64,000 nt of DNA from Agrobacterium cavarae (GTDB lineage: Bacteria > Pseudomonadota > Alphaproteobacteria > Rhizobiales > Rhizobiaceae). Location of the stretch: positions 180,081-244,080 of the forward strand of contig NZ_SISF01000027.1 in NCBI RefSeq assembly GCF_004310285.1. The letters run 5' to 3'. A program made the translations under genes and the position numbers. Shown piece by piece: positions 8,149-15,971 of this stretch. Every line of letters starts with the position of its first letter. Positions within the stretch are counted from its first letter, which is position 1. The notes below the pieces were generated by a model. The model ran no database searches, was not told the DNA's origin, and saw nothing but the letters and a program-made list of their open reading frames with translations.

Positions 8149-9345
8149 ATGCATGATAGACGACCGATCCGTGCCAAAAGCGGGACCAACCAAGAAGGAA
8201 CAAGTGCGCACAACCGAAGGGTGATTGTCGACGCGTTGCGCCTCAATGGCGCTCTTTCACGCGCTGATCTTGCACGTGCCACCAGGTTGACGAAGCAAAC
8301 GATATCCAACATCGTCGACGAACTTGAGCGAGATGGGCTGGTGAGTGCGCAGGGGGTTATCCGAAGGGGCAGGGGGCAGCCGTCGACTCCCTACAGTCTG
8401 GTGCCGGAAGGTGCTTTCGCTATCGGTCTTCAAATCGATCGTCACGTTACTCGCGCACTCGCAGTCGATCTGTTGGGTACAATCCTCACCCGTGCAGAAG
8501 CGCCACTTCCAGCTAATGGACCTCAAGGCGGCGTGAAGGTTATCTTAGATCTTATTGAAACCGTGAGGCGAGATCTGCGCCTTCTAGTCCGTGATTCAGA
8601 GCGTCGCTTAGTTGGTCTCGGCGCTGCAATGCCGGGACCCTTCGGTTTGGAAACCGCTGTTGACGATCCGTGGATGATGTCTGCATGGCAATCTTTTCCT
8701 CTGCTGGAAATGCTGGCGGCAGGCACCGGGCTTGAAGTCGGGTTACAGAACGACGCGGCAGCCTGTGCTCAAGCGGAGCGAATGGTGGGCGCCGCCCACG
8801 GACTCGACCATGCTGTCTGCCTCTATCTCGGCTACGGTATTGGTGCCGGTCTCATTCTTGGTGGCGAGCTTTACAGCGGTGCAAATGGCAATGCAGGCGA
8901 AATCGGTATGGCACTGTTGTCGCCGGGCGGTCGGGCTTCGCCTCTTGAACATCGTGCTTCGCTCGCTGCACTTTATCAGCATCTCGAAATTGATCCGGCT
9001 GATCCCGGAGTTTACGCCGCGGTGAATGAGCTCGCCGCGACAGATGACCGAAGGATCCAGTTCTGGTTAGAAGAAGCCGTGACAGATCTTCGTTGGAGCA
9101 TTCACCTCATCGAAACAATTTTCGACCCACAAACTGTGATCCTTTGTGGTGGCACCCCGGAGGTGCTTGCCCGTCGCTTGATGGAAGCGATGGAACCGCT
9201 CATTCCGTCTCTTTCTCAGCGGTCCGGGCGCCGTGTTCCGAGGTTTCAACTCGGGATAACAGATCCATGGGCGGTGGCGCTTGGTGCTGCAGCCGAGCCG
9301 ATCAGTCGCGCCTTTGACCCGCGGTTTTCGGCCATTCTCAAGTAA
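8149..9345 (+). CDS. ROK-family transcriptional regulator (NagC/XylR type)
   Basis: 398 residues. An N-terminal winged helix (residues about 24-75, with RADLARATRLTKQTISNIVDEL) is joined to a ROK sugar-kinase fold: GLGAAMPGPFG, LQNDAAACAQAE (the position of the kinase catalytic Asp) and YLGYGIGAGLILGGELYSGANGNAGEIG. The usual ROK zinc motif C-x-C-G-x-x-G-C-x-E after the GEIGH region is absent; LLSPGGRASPLEHRAS stands there with no cysteines. Divergent from the sugar operon, so probably its ligand-responsive repressor. Confidence 0.88.
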   Translation: MHDRRPIRAKSGTNQEGTSAHNRRVIVDALRLNGALSRADLARATRLTKQTISNIVDELERDGLVSAQGVIRRGRGQPSTPYSLVPEGAFAIGLQIDRHVTRALAVDLLGTILTRAEAPLPANGPQGGVKVILDLIETVRRDLRLLVRDSERRLVGLGAAMPGPFGLETAVDDPWMMSAWQSFPLLEMLAAGTGLEVGLQNDAAACAQAERMVGAAHGLDHAVCLYLGYGIGAGLILGGELYSGANGNAGEIGMALLSPGGRASPLEHRASLAALYQHLEIDPADPGVYAAVNELAATDDRRIQFWLEEAVTDLRWSIHLIETIFDPQTVILCGGTPEVLARRLMEAMEPLIPSLSQRSGRRVPRFQLGITDPWAVALGAAAEPISRAFDPRFSAILK

Positions 9346-10519
9346 GCGATTTAGAGACAGGATGTCTTAATTAGCGAACGGTGCTGACGCAATTCCCCCA
9401 AGGACTCCAAGCTAGCCACTCTAAGCTGAGGCTCAACCCCTTCCTCGGCTGGTACCAGTGTTGCGGCATGCGGCGAAGGATGCATGAGCTTGTGGCATCG
9501 GAAGCGGAGGGCGTTTTCGGTGCTTCCCACAATCACTGCTGCATGCACGTGCGTGGCTAGCAAATTTGGCTCGTATCTGCACTTCGATTGGATCCTATGA
9601 CGCAGTCTTTGCGGGACACACCCGCTCGCGGGTGAGGCGATTATGGTCACGATGAACCGCAGGGAGTTCGACGGGTGCCCGGCTTAAGGGTGGAAGACTG
9701 GACGAACCAGGGATGACCGCTGGTGTCGGTGGGATATGTGCCGCAGCTCATTCTGCGGGAGATGAGCTTCTTTCTCTTGGCCTTAAATATGAGCGGCGCT
9801 TCCTGTACGATAAGAAAGAATTTAAAGGGAGCTCATCACGATCTGGCTAACGACAGATTTTGGCGCGCATGTCCGAGAATACCAAAAAATGTAGGGGTAG
9901 ACGCAAACTCAGTTCGCCGCGCGTTGCTGTACCGGGGAATGCTTCATCGTCGATCTGGAGCACGGAAAACTCAGTTGTCAGCTCGAGAAATCCCTGATCG
10001 CGGCCCGAACGGTCGGACTTAACCGCGGCGACCTTTATTCGGTAACGTATTCGCCCTTCTGACGGACGACGATGACCTCGACCACCTGCCGCACTTTTCT
10101 TGGTCGGATACGACCTTGACGACGATCTACTAAAAGTTGGTCTGTCGCGCTTATCGGACCAGGGTGGCGTCACCCGCTAGTATGACGCAGAGTGGGAAAA
10201 GCGGGCCTCTGCCGTCCCCAGTCGCTGATGATGCCAATGCGCGCCGGTGGCTCCGGGGCAGACCGGGTCATGCCTTGGCTCGCGAGCCTGCTGTTGGAAA
10301 CCCACCTCTCTGAATCGGCCAGCAGCTCGAGGTCTCGCCTCAGAATGCCGTTGGTCCCCTGCTGCGCGTCGGCCACGATACGGCAGGCACCTTCTCGATT
10401 GGTGAGCCGCGAAGGAAGGGAAATCATTTCCGCATTGTCGATGACGGGGCACCACTCGAGTGCATCATCGACGAGCTGCTGTAGCGACCATTCTTGATCG
10501 GCGAGCGTAGACAGCGTAG
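9346..10519. other. gene-poor stretch, possible degraded coding sequence on minus strand
   Basis: No convincing gene. The most protein-like reading is on the minus strand from about 10562 to 10170, an open frame of about 130 codons with no good start upstream, containing GACRIVADAQQGTNGILRRD and RIGIISDWGRQRP. I do not recognise the family. The plus strand opposite is serine-rich and looks like an antisense shadow. The first 700 bases show nothing. Confidence 0.35.
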
Positions 10520-10774
10520 TTAGTGAGATGCCCCAGAGATGACGCTTGCGGTATACTCCCCCTCATCGCTGGCTTCAGTCTTATCCACTCCGCGTTTTCT
10601 GATCTCTTCCACCAGCGAACCTAAAGCCAAATCGAGGCAGTATGTCGAAAATTCGAGGTCAAGATCCTTGGCGCTGTTGCGCGCATAAGTCACAAGCCGT
10701 GCAATCGAAACCAGCTCGGGTGCGATATCACCGTCCTGGTCGGTGTCTTTCTCATGAGCGTCTAGTGCCATCAT
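10520..10774 (-). CDS. small hypothetical protein, 84 residues
   Basis: Start chosen at the ATG at 10774, preceded by AAGGA. An acidic N-terminus leads into a helical core ELVSIARLVTYARNSAKDLDLEFSTYCLDLALGSLVEEIRKRG. No membrane segment, signal or metal motif. It resembles short rhizobial proteins of unknown function. It lies 122 bases beyond tfuA in the same orientation, so it may be the last member of the YcaO-TfuA transcript, but the gap leaves room for its own promoter. Confidence 0.6.
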   Translation of the reverse strand: MMALDAHEKDTDQDGDIAPELVSIARLVTYARNSAKDLDLEFSTYCLDLALGSLVEEIRKRGVDKTEASDEGEYTASVISGASH

Positions 10775-10896
10775 CAATCCTTCATTCCAAATCAGTTTTC
10801 TACGTCGAAGGATAAATTAGAAGTTATCGAATTGCGCGTGACATAGGCGTGACACAGCTTGGAGTGCCGTGCAGGGTCGGGCTACAACCGGCGTCG

Positions 10897-11601
10897 CTAG
10901 AGGATTTTTCGCCACTGCCTTGTCGAGGCGAAAGTCCAGTCCGTAGGAACTTGCACTCGCCTGTCGTCAGCCGCCGCTATGGCTTTCAGTAATTCCAGCG
11001 CGTCAAGCCGTTTCTGATTGATAGCATTTGTCCGCAACAATACTGTCAGGCTTTCTCGCGATAAATGGTCCGGTAGATTGGCATTGGCGACGATTGCCCG
11101 GTAAGTCCGCTCCTTAAAGAATATCATTTCGGCGCTTGTCCGGAGGCTGTCGTAGTCGGCGTGGTCAAGTTCACGCCGCAACAACAGGTCGTCAAGGGTT
11201 GCCAAGACGTTCACCAAGGGCTCGGACAGTGACACGTAGTTCATCTCCCTCGGGCCGTGGATTTGCGCGACATCGGAATCATCAACAAGTTCGCCACTAA
11301 CATAACGGCTATAAATCTTGCCAATCCCGATCATTCCAAATGCGGCACATTCAGCAGCCCTCAAAGCGCCCATACTGCTTGAGCCATAGACGCGAACGCC
11401 CTGTGAGAGAGAAAATAGGATTTCCTTGTGCCAGATAGGGGCCACATCTTCAAAATTCCCGTCGATCAAGCCGATTACCGTTGCGCCGTCAGTGACAGCA
11501 GCCAGGATATCTGTGTGCTTGGCCGGGCCGCGGACTTCTACATTCGGCGGTACCAGATCTACTGCTTCCGGAAGCGTGGGGCCGACGAAGACAATCTTCA
11601 T
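10897..11601 (-). CDS. tfuA: TfuA-like protein, YcaO partner
   Basis: 234 residues of the TfuA core family. The diagnostic block is GSSSMGALRAAEC (73-85), with an N-terminal strand MKIVFVGPTLP and a D-x-N-F segment near residue 48. TfuA proteins are obligate partners of a subset of YcaO enzymes: in methanogens the pair thioamidates McrA glycine, and in actinobacterial RiPP clusters it installs backbone thioamides. The supposed role is to deliver sulphide (or another nucleophile) to the YcaO enzyme. The ATG overlaps the ycaO stop by four bases, so the two proteins are coupled. Confidence 0.9.
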   Translation of the reverse strand: MKIVFVGPTLPEAVDLVPPNVEVRGPAKHTDILAAVTDGATVIGLIDGNFEDVAPIWHKEILFSLSQGVRVYGSSSMGALRAAECAAFGMIGIGKIYSRYVSGELVDDSDVAQIHGPREMNYVSLSEPLVNVLATLDDLLLRRELDHADYDSLRTSAEMIFFKERTYRAIVANANLPDHLSRESLTVLLRTNAINQKRLDALELLKAIAAADDRRVQVPTDWTFASTRQWRKIL

Positions 11602-12842
11602 AGCGAAAACAACGCCTTCGATATACCTCGGACCCCAAAACGTCTTTTTCGCTCCCCTGGCGGATTTTCAAGGTCAGGCACTAAGACTTTGGCGACTGAG
11701 AATGGAAAATCCGGCGGTGTCAGCGGAGCGACAACGACAGAGCCCACAGATGCAGTTTCAAGATGCTTGAGCACGGTTTCGAACATGTCTTCCAGTGGTC
11801 CAAGGCCTACCGTCTTGCGGGGAGGGAGGGGTCTCGGCTCGGCGTTAAAATAGTTCCGAACTTCCTGCGGTAGGGGCCGTTCGAACGTCTCTGGATAGAT
11901 GTCGTCCCTTGCGCCGCCGATATAAGTCAGGCGGGATTGAATCGCTTCCGTAATTGCCCGGATTGCGGCTCGCGCGGGATCGAGATGCGCACCGCTTCCC
12001 TTGGTCACGTCGATGAAGCGCGAATTGCTTCTTGATGTGAGTGAGGCCGACCCCAAAAACGCTACGAAACAGGCGATGCCGATGTCGCTCGTAATGTCGA
12101 ACAGCCGAAGTTCTAGACCTGCCTTTTCAATTTTACTGACGAGCCCATCTATGATTGGATCCAGAAGGCTGCGAGGGTCGAGGCAGGTCTTAAGGCGCTG
12201 ATCTGCGTTCGCTATATTCCACAAAGTTTCTGCATCGCGCTCGATACGTTCCAGGACTCCATGGAAGCTCGCTTCTAAGAGTGTATTTCCAGATGCTAGG
12301 CCATCCGAAGACTGCCAGAACCTAACCACCTCTGGAGTACGATCCAGGATGACAGCTTCATAGGGAACCCAGGTTTCAACTTTGGATAAAACATCTCTTG
12401 CCCGAACCCATGTTAGCATCTCGTCGTCGGCTATGTCGTTCTGACCTTGGGCGATGAGACCCACGAGGTTATCGACCACCCGCCCTTCCAGTTCGAGGCT
12501 CGCTTGTGTTGCAGTGATTGTGTCGATCGATGGACTGCCGGCGATGGCGCGCTCGAGCGCCTCCATCGTTGCAGACACTTTAGCATCAGCATCAGTGATA
12601 CCCTTGCCGTGATGGATGACGATCGAGCGAGCGTTAGGAGTAACTGCGCTCCAGACGGGAACACCGATATTGTCGAGACCAGTCAATCGAGATACGCGAG
12701 TGATCCCGTAGCGTGGGAGGAAGGATGCGACGCGCTTGAGCGTCTCCTCTGGCGTGCAGATACGCGCCGAGTAGGTGGCAGAGCGGGCCTCAGGAAGGTA
12801 CGGCATCTGATCGTTTAACATCACTGTCTTCCGAGGCCGCAT
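11598..12842 (-). CDS. YcaO-domain protein (ATP-dependent peptide backbone-modifying enzyme)
   Basis: 414 residues with the YcaO ATP/Mg-binding elements: S90-x3-E94-x2-E97-R98 (SATMEALERA), the N/E-rich helix GNTLLEASFHGVLERIERDA (185-204), and RAITEAIQSR (295-304). YcaO enzymes phosphorylate an amide oxygen and let a nucleophile replace it. Adjacent TfuA makes thioamide formation the most likely chemistry. No C-terminal proline-rich tail of the azoline-forming type is present, and no E1-like partner or dehydrogenase lies nearby, which argues against azole synthesis. It starts 11 bases after the 72-residue peptide gene, a probable substrate or small partner. Confidence 0.9.
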   Translation of the reverse strand: MRPRKTVMLNDQMPYLPEARSATYSARICTPEETLKRVASFLPRYGITRVSRLTGLDNIGVPVWSAVTPNARSIVIHHGKGITDADAKVSATMEALERAIAGSPSIDTITATQASLELEGRVVDNLVGLIAQGQNDIADDEMLTWVRARDVLSKVETWVPYEAVILDRTPEVVRFWQSSDGLASGNTLLEASFHGVLERIERDAETLWNIANADQRLKTCLDPRSLLDPIIDGLVSKIEKAGLELRLFDITSDIGIACFVAFLGSASLTSRSNSRFIDVTKGSGAHLDPARAAIRAITEAIQSRLTYIGGARDDIYPETFERPLPQEVRNYFNAEPRPLPPRKTVGLGPLEDMFETVLKHLETASVGSVVVAPLTPPDFPFSVAKVLVPDLENPPGERKRRFGVRGISKALFSL

Positions 12843-12853
12843 CGTTGGCTAGC

Positions 12854-13072
12854 TTATCCGTCGAGATGACCGGAGAAGGCGTCGTCTGCCGATTTCACGG
12901 AGACAGCGAAATCCACGCCTTTGATGATCGTAGCTCCGCTAGCCCGGAGTTTACCCGCTGCCTCCAGCGCGCTTCCTGCCGACGGCTGAAAGGGCTTAAC
13001 AGTTCCTGCATCAAGATCTGCAACCCATAGGCCAGTCTCACCTGGCGCTCCGATAACGACGATTCTTGCCAT
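12854..13072 (-). CDS. 72-residue peptide encoded immediately before ycaO-tfuA
   Basis: ATG at 13072 gives a 72-residue product beginning MARIVVIGAPGETGLWVADL and ending DDAFSGHLDG. It lies 30 bases after the SARP gene and 11 before ycaO, all on the same strand, so it is almost certainly co-transcribed. Position and size suit a RiPP precursor, with the glycine-rich tail (FSGHLDG) as a possible modified core. Against that, the sequence has no cysteine and looks like a small folded beta-alpha protein, so it could be an accessory or recognition subunit instead. No similarity to trifolitoxin precursor recognised. Confidence 0.75.
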   Translation of the reverse strand: MARIVVIGAPGETGLWVADLDAGTVKPFQPSAGSALEAAGKLRASGATIIKGVDFAVSVKSADDAFSGHLDG

Positions 13073-13102
13073 GCTAAAAATCCTTCTTTTGGCTCATTTG
13101 CT

Positions 13103-15058
13103 TCAAAAGCCTGCGCTTCGCAGGCCATCACGGTAGTGATCTTTCTGCCATTGCTCCTTGAACGGCACGGCGGTCAGCCAAGTATCCACATCGAAGTCGG
13201 GATTGGTTTCCCGAGCCTTGCGCACGAAGCTCTTCGCCCTTTTTTGGTCGCCAATCATCGCCCAGCTTGCGGCGGAGAGGCGGTTAGCGAGCCCTCTGTC
13301 GGCCATGCGCTCGATATAGGATAAGGCTTGCTCGTACTCTTCGAGGCAGTAGGACGCGCCGGCTGCTGTCCAAAGGTAGACATCGGGGCTCAAGGGGTTG
13401 AGCTCGATGGCTTTTTCGATTTTCTCGAGTGCTAGGCCGGGCTTCGATGCATGGACAAGGGTGTCGGCGTAGTCCGCGGTGACATCGGCATAATGGGGGC
13501 TGAGCGTCTCGGCCAACTCCAAGGCCTCAACGCTTTCATCAATGCCGCCTAAGAGCATCTTAGCAACACCGAGTTCTCTGTAGCCGCCGACCATGTCTTG
13601 GCCAGCCGCGATCGCTTTGTTAGCATGTTTCTCGGCTTCTTTCAGAAGTTGAGCGTCTCCACGTGCCGTGATTAGCCATTCCCTTGAATAAGTTCGAGCG
13701 ATACCGCTCAATGCTGGCGCGAAATAGGGAGAGTGATTGAGCGCTGCTCGAAATTCTTTGCGTGCACGGCGAATATCTGGAAGACCAAGGTTCTTGAGAT
13801 GTCGCTGTCCGAGGAGGTAATGGTGGTATGCGGTCGGGCTTTGCTCGAAATATTCCCGCGCCAGCTCGTTGCGCTCTATTTCCCCGGTGATCGCCATGGA
13901 AATTCGGCGAGCTATCTGACGCCGCTGGACGGCCAGACTGTCTTTTTCCATGTCGTAACGGTCCGCCCAGATGACCTCATCGTTTGCGAAGTAAACCAAC
14001 TGCACGAAGAGGCTGCATTGGGTGCCCTGGCCTGAAAGCCTGGTATCGAGCACGTAGGAGATGGAATGCTGCGCGATCGTGGTGGCCTTATCCGACTGCC
14101 GGCTGATCTGGGCGGCCGTGTAGGGAGCGACCACAGACACCGAGGTCAAGGAACATAGCGCGATGGTGACGTCCTCAATGAGTGCGTCAGCGAAAGGGAG
14201 CAGAGGCTGGCGACCGGCAATGCTCTCCACTGGCGGCAGGAGTACAAGCCTCGGCATGGGGCGCTTGAGGCCTGTGTTTGCTTTAGCGCCCAACTGGTCC
14301 CCAATTCCTTGCTGCGAAACGGCAAGGAGAGTGCGCTGCTTCTCAAAGACCTTTTTGACGACATTCAGGGCATGGACATCGGGATCGAGCGTCAGGTTAC
14401 CCCACAGCTTCTGTTTCTGGCCTTCGTAGATGTTTCGGAAGGCCTCTACCTTGCCCTCGGTGGAATAGGTCTCCGCAAGCAAGCTGACGATCATCTCGTC
14501 ATCCGGGTCGTGCTGAAATATGCGCAGGGCCGCATCCTTGACGAGCGCGATATCTTGCGCAGATTTCGCGATCGGTATCGCAGTGATTAAGGCTTTCCGC
14601 AATCGGGAGAGGTGTTGTACCCTCTGCTGTCCAATCCAGGCTGACAGTGCGGCTCCTGTGCTGTCGACGTTTTCGAGAAACGCATGACTGAAGAGTCCGA
14701 CTAACGAGCGCAGATCAATCAGTGCGTCCGAAACAGGCGGGGCTTCCAATCCCGCAATGTCGCAGTCGATAGCCTTAGCATTGAGCTTTACATCGGAAGC
14801 AGTGATTTGAACGAATTGATGACCCAATTCATGCTGGCGGCCGTCGATCCTCGATAATGACTTGCGCATATTGGTATATGCCTGCGCCGGCTCGACCGCG
14901 TCCCATAGCAGCTTCGACAACGCCGTCCGCGATTGGGCACGTTGCGGGTGGACAAATAGGTAGGCAAGGATGATTAAACCCTTCTCGGAGAAGGTAACAG
15001 CATTCCCCGAAGGATCAACGAGCCGAAGTTCCCCAAGTGTCAACAACCTGAACGCCAT
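13103..15058 (-). CDS. SARP-like regulator with BTAD, TolB-N/FlgO-like and TPR regions
   Basis: 651 residues. The N-terminus (MAFRLLTLGELRLVDPSGN, with LLWDAVEPAQAYTNMRKSLSRI) is an OmpR/SARP winged helix with the following bacterial transcriptional activation domain (to about 240). Residues about 270-400 (RLVLLPPVESI..., YVLDTRLSGQG, FANDEVIWADRYD) match the domain shared by TPR-type adenylate cyclase-like regulators. The rest is TPR helices (YAPALSGIARTY, AIAAGQDMVGGYRELGVAKM, AIELNPLSPDVYLWTAAGASY). A cytoplasmic DNA-binding regulator. It lies 30 bases before the peptide gene in the same operon, as SARPs often sit in peptide and antibiotic clusters of actinobacteria. Confidence 0.85.
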   Translation of the reverse strand: MAFRLLTLGELRLVDPSGNAVTFSEKGLIILAYLFVHPQRAQSRTALSKLLWDAVEPAQAYTNMRKSLSRIDGRQHELGHQFVQITASDVKLNAKAIDCDIAGLEAPPVSDALIDLRSLVGLFSHAFLENVDSTGAALSAWIGQQRVQHLSRLRKALITAIPIAKSAQDIALVKDAALRIFQHDPDDEMIVSLLAETYSTEGKVEAFRNIYEGQKQKLWGNLTLDPDVHALNVVKKVFEKQRTLLAVSQQGIGDQLGAKANTGLKRPMPRLVLLPPVESIAGRQPLLPFADALIEDVTIALCSLTSVSVVAPYTAAQISRQSDKATTIAQHSISYVLDTRLSGQGTQCSLFVQLVYFANDEVIWADRYDMEKDSLAVQRRQIARRISMAITGEIERNELAREYFEQSPTAYHHYLLGQRHLKNLGLPDIRRARKEFRAALNHSPYFAPALSGIARTYSREWLITARGDAQLLKEAEKHANKAIAAGQDMVGGYRELGVAKMLLGGIDESVEALELAETLSPHYADVTADYADTLVHASKPGLALEKIEKAIELNPLSPDVYLWTAAGASYCLEEYEQALSYIERMADRGLANRLSAASWAMIGDQKRAKSFVRKARETNPDFDVDTWLTAVPFKEQWQKDHYRDGLRSAGF

Positions 15059-15109
15059 TGATCCCCACTACAGTTCCGTCATGGTTGTCCAAAACCCCAG
15101 ATCTGCGAC

Positions 15110-15571
15110 CTAGCTGTTCAACCTAACTTCCACCGATGAACGCCCTTCAGGGGCAATAGGAATAAGCTCGTCCATCTCGGCCATAGCCTTGACGAGCGCC
15201 ACAATCTTTTGGCGGACGGTTGCATCGGGAATTTTTAAAAACGACTGGTTTAGGGCCATGCCCTCGCGGGATTGAAGAAATTGCGAAACGTAGTTCATCG
15301 TCGTGAAATCTCCGATGCCTGCCGTGGTGACCAGTTCTTCACTCTCTTGGTAGAAGAAGAAGCTTGGCGGGACGCCGAGGACATTTGCGATCTTTTGCAG
15401 ACGGCTTGCGCCAACACGGTTCGTGCCCTTCTCGTATTTCTGGACCTGTTGAAACGTCACTCCGAGTTCGTTCGCCAACTGCGTCTGGCTCAACTTCAGC
15501 ATCATACGACGCATGCGGATACGACCGCCCACAAACACGTCGATCGCATCGGGACTTCTCTTGTGGACCAT
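15110..15571 (-). CDS. XRE-family helix-turn-helix regulator
   Basis: 153 residues from the ATG at 15571, chosen because AGGAG lies eight bases upstream; the open frame continues further back but has no better start. Cro/C1-type HTH LSQTQLANELGVTFQQVQKYEKGTNRV (about residues 28-55), followed by LQKIANVLGVPPSFFF, the layout common in rhizobial SinR-like regulators, and a C-terminal helix pair. It lies 51 bases before the SARP gene and likely belongs to the same transcription unit or controls it. Confidence 0.85.
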   Translation of the reverse strand: MVHKRSPDAIDVFVGGRIRMRRMMLKLSQTQLANELGVTFQQVQKYEKGTNRVGASRLQKIANVLGVPPSFFFYQESEELVTTAGIGDFTTMNYVSQFLQSREGMALNQSFLKIPDATVRQKIVALVKAMAEMDELIPIAPEGRSSVEVRLNS

Positions 15572-15971
15572 GGATGAACTCCTAATACGAAAAGTTTTAT
15601 AGTTCCGAGAAACGACGTCGGCGTCCCTCGGGAAACGCGCGTTTATGCTACAGCTTGTATTGAAATTCAGTACAATTTCAATCTCTGGTGTGCACACATT
15701 TAAGAATTCAACAAGATTACTTAACTCTAGCAAACGCTGCTCTGACGCCCTGAATGAAAATGCAGGTGATGGATTGCTGTCGTTGGCCGCGGGCACGCCA
15801 AATTTCTTGGATTGAAGACTCAGGGTAACGGGCGCCGTTGTGGCAGTTCTGTGAGACGGGAACTCAGCTTGGGGATCTGGTTCGAAAGCGATCGCTTAAA
15901 GATGAGCACGGAGTTGGTCCATGTTCAAGGTGCTCATCCCAAAGAGCTACATCGTGGGATGACTTCTCGTC
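15572..15971. other. 400-base intergenic stretch upstream of XRE gene
   Basis: Should hold the promoter of the minus-strand XRE-SARP-peptide-ycaO-tfuA unit. The part near 15640-15720 is AT-rich. No gene, and no palindrome that I could judge significant. Confidence 0.4.

Noticed and set aside
9847..10173. 108-codon minus-strand frame in the gap after the ROK gene
   Set aside because: Arginine/serine-rich N-terminal half and no recognisable family or ribosome site; not enough to call a gene.
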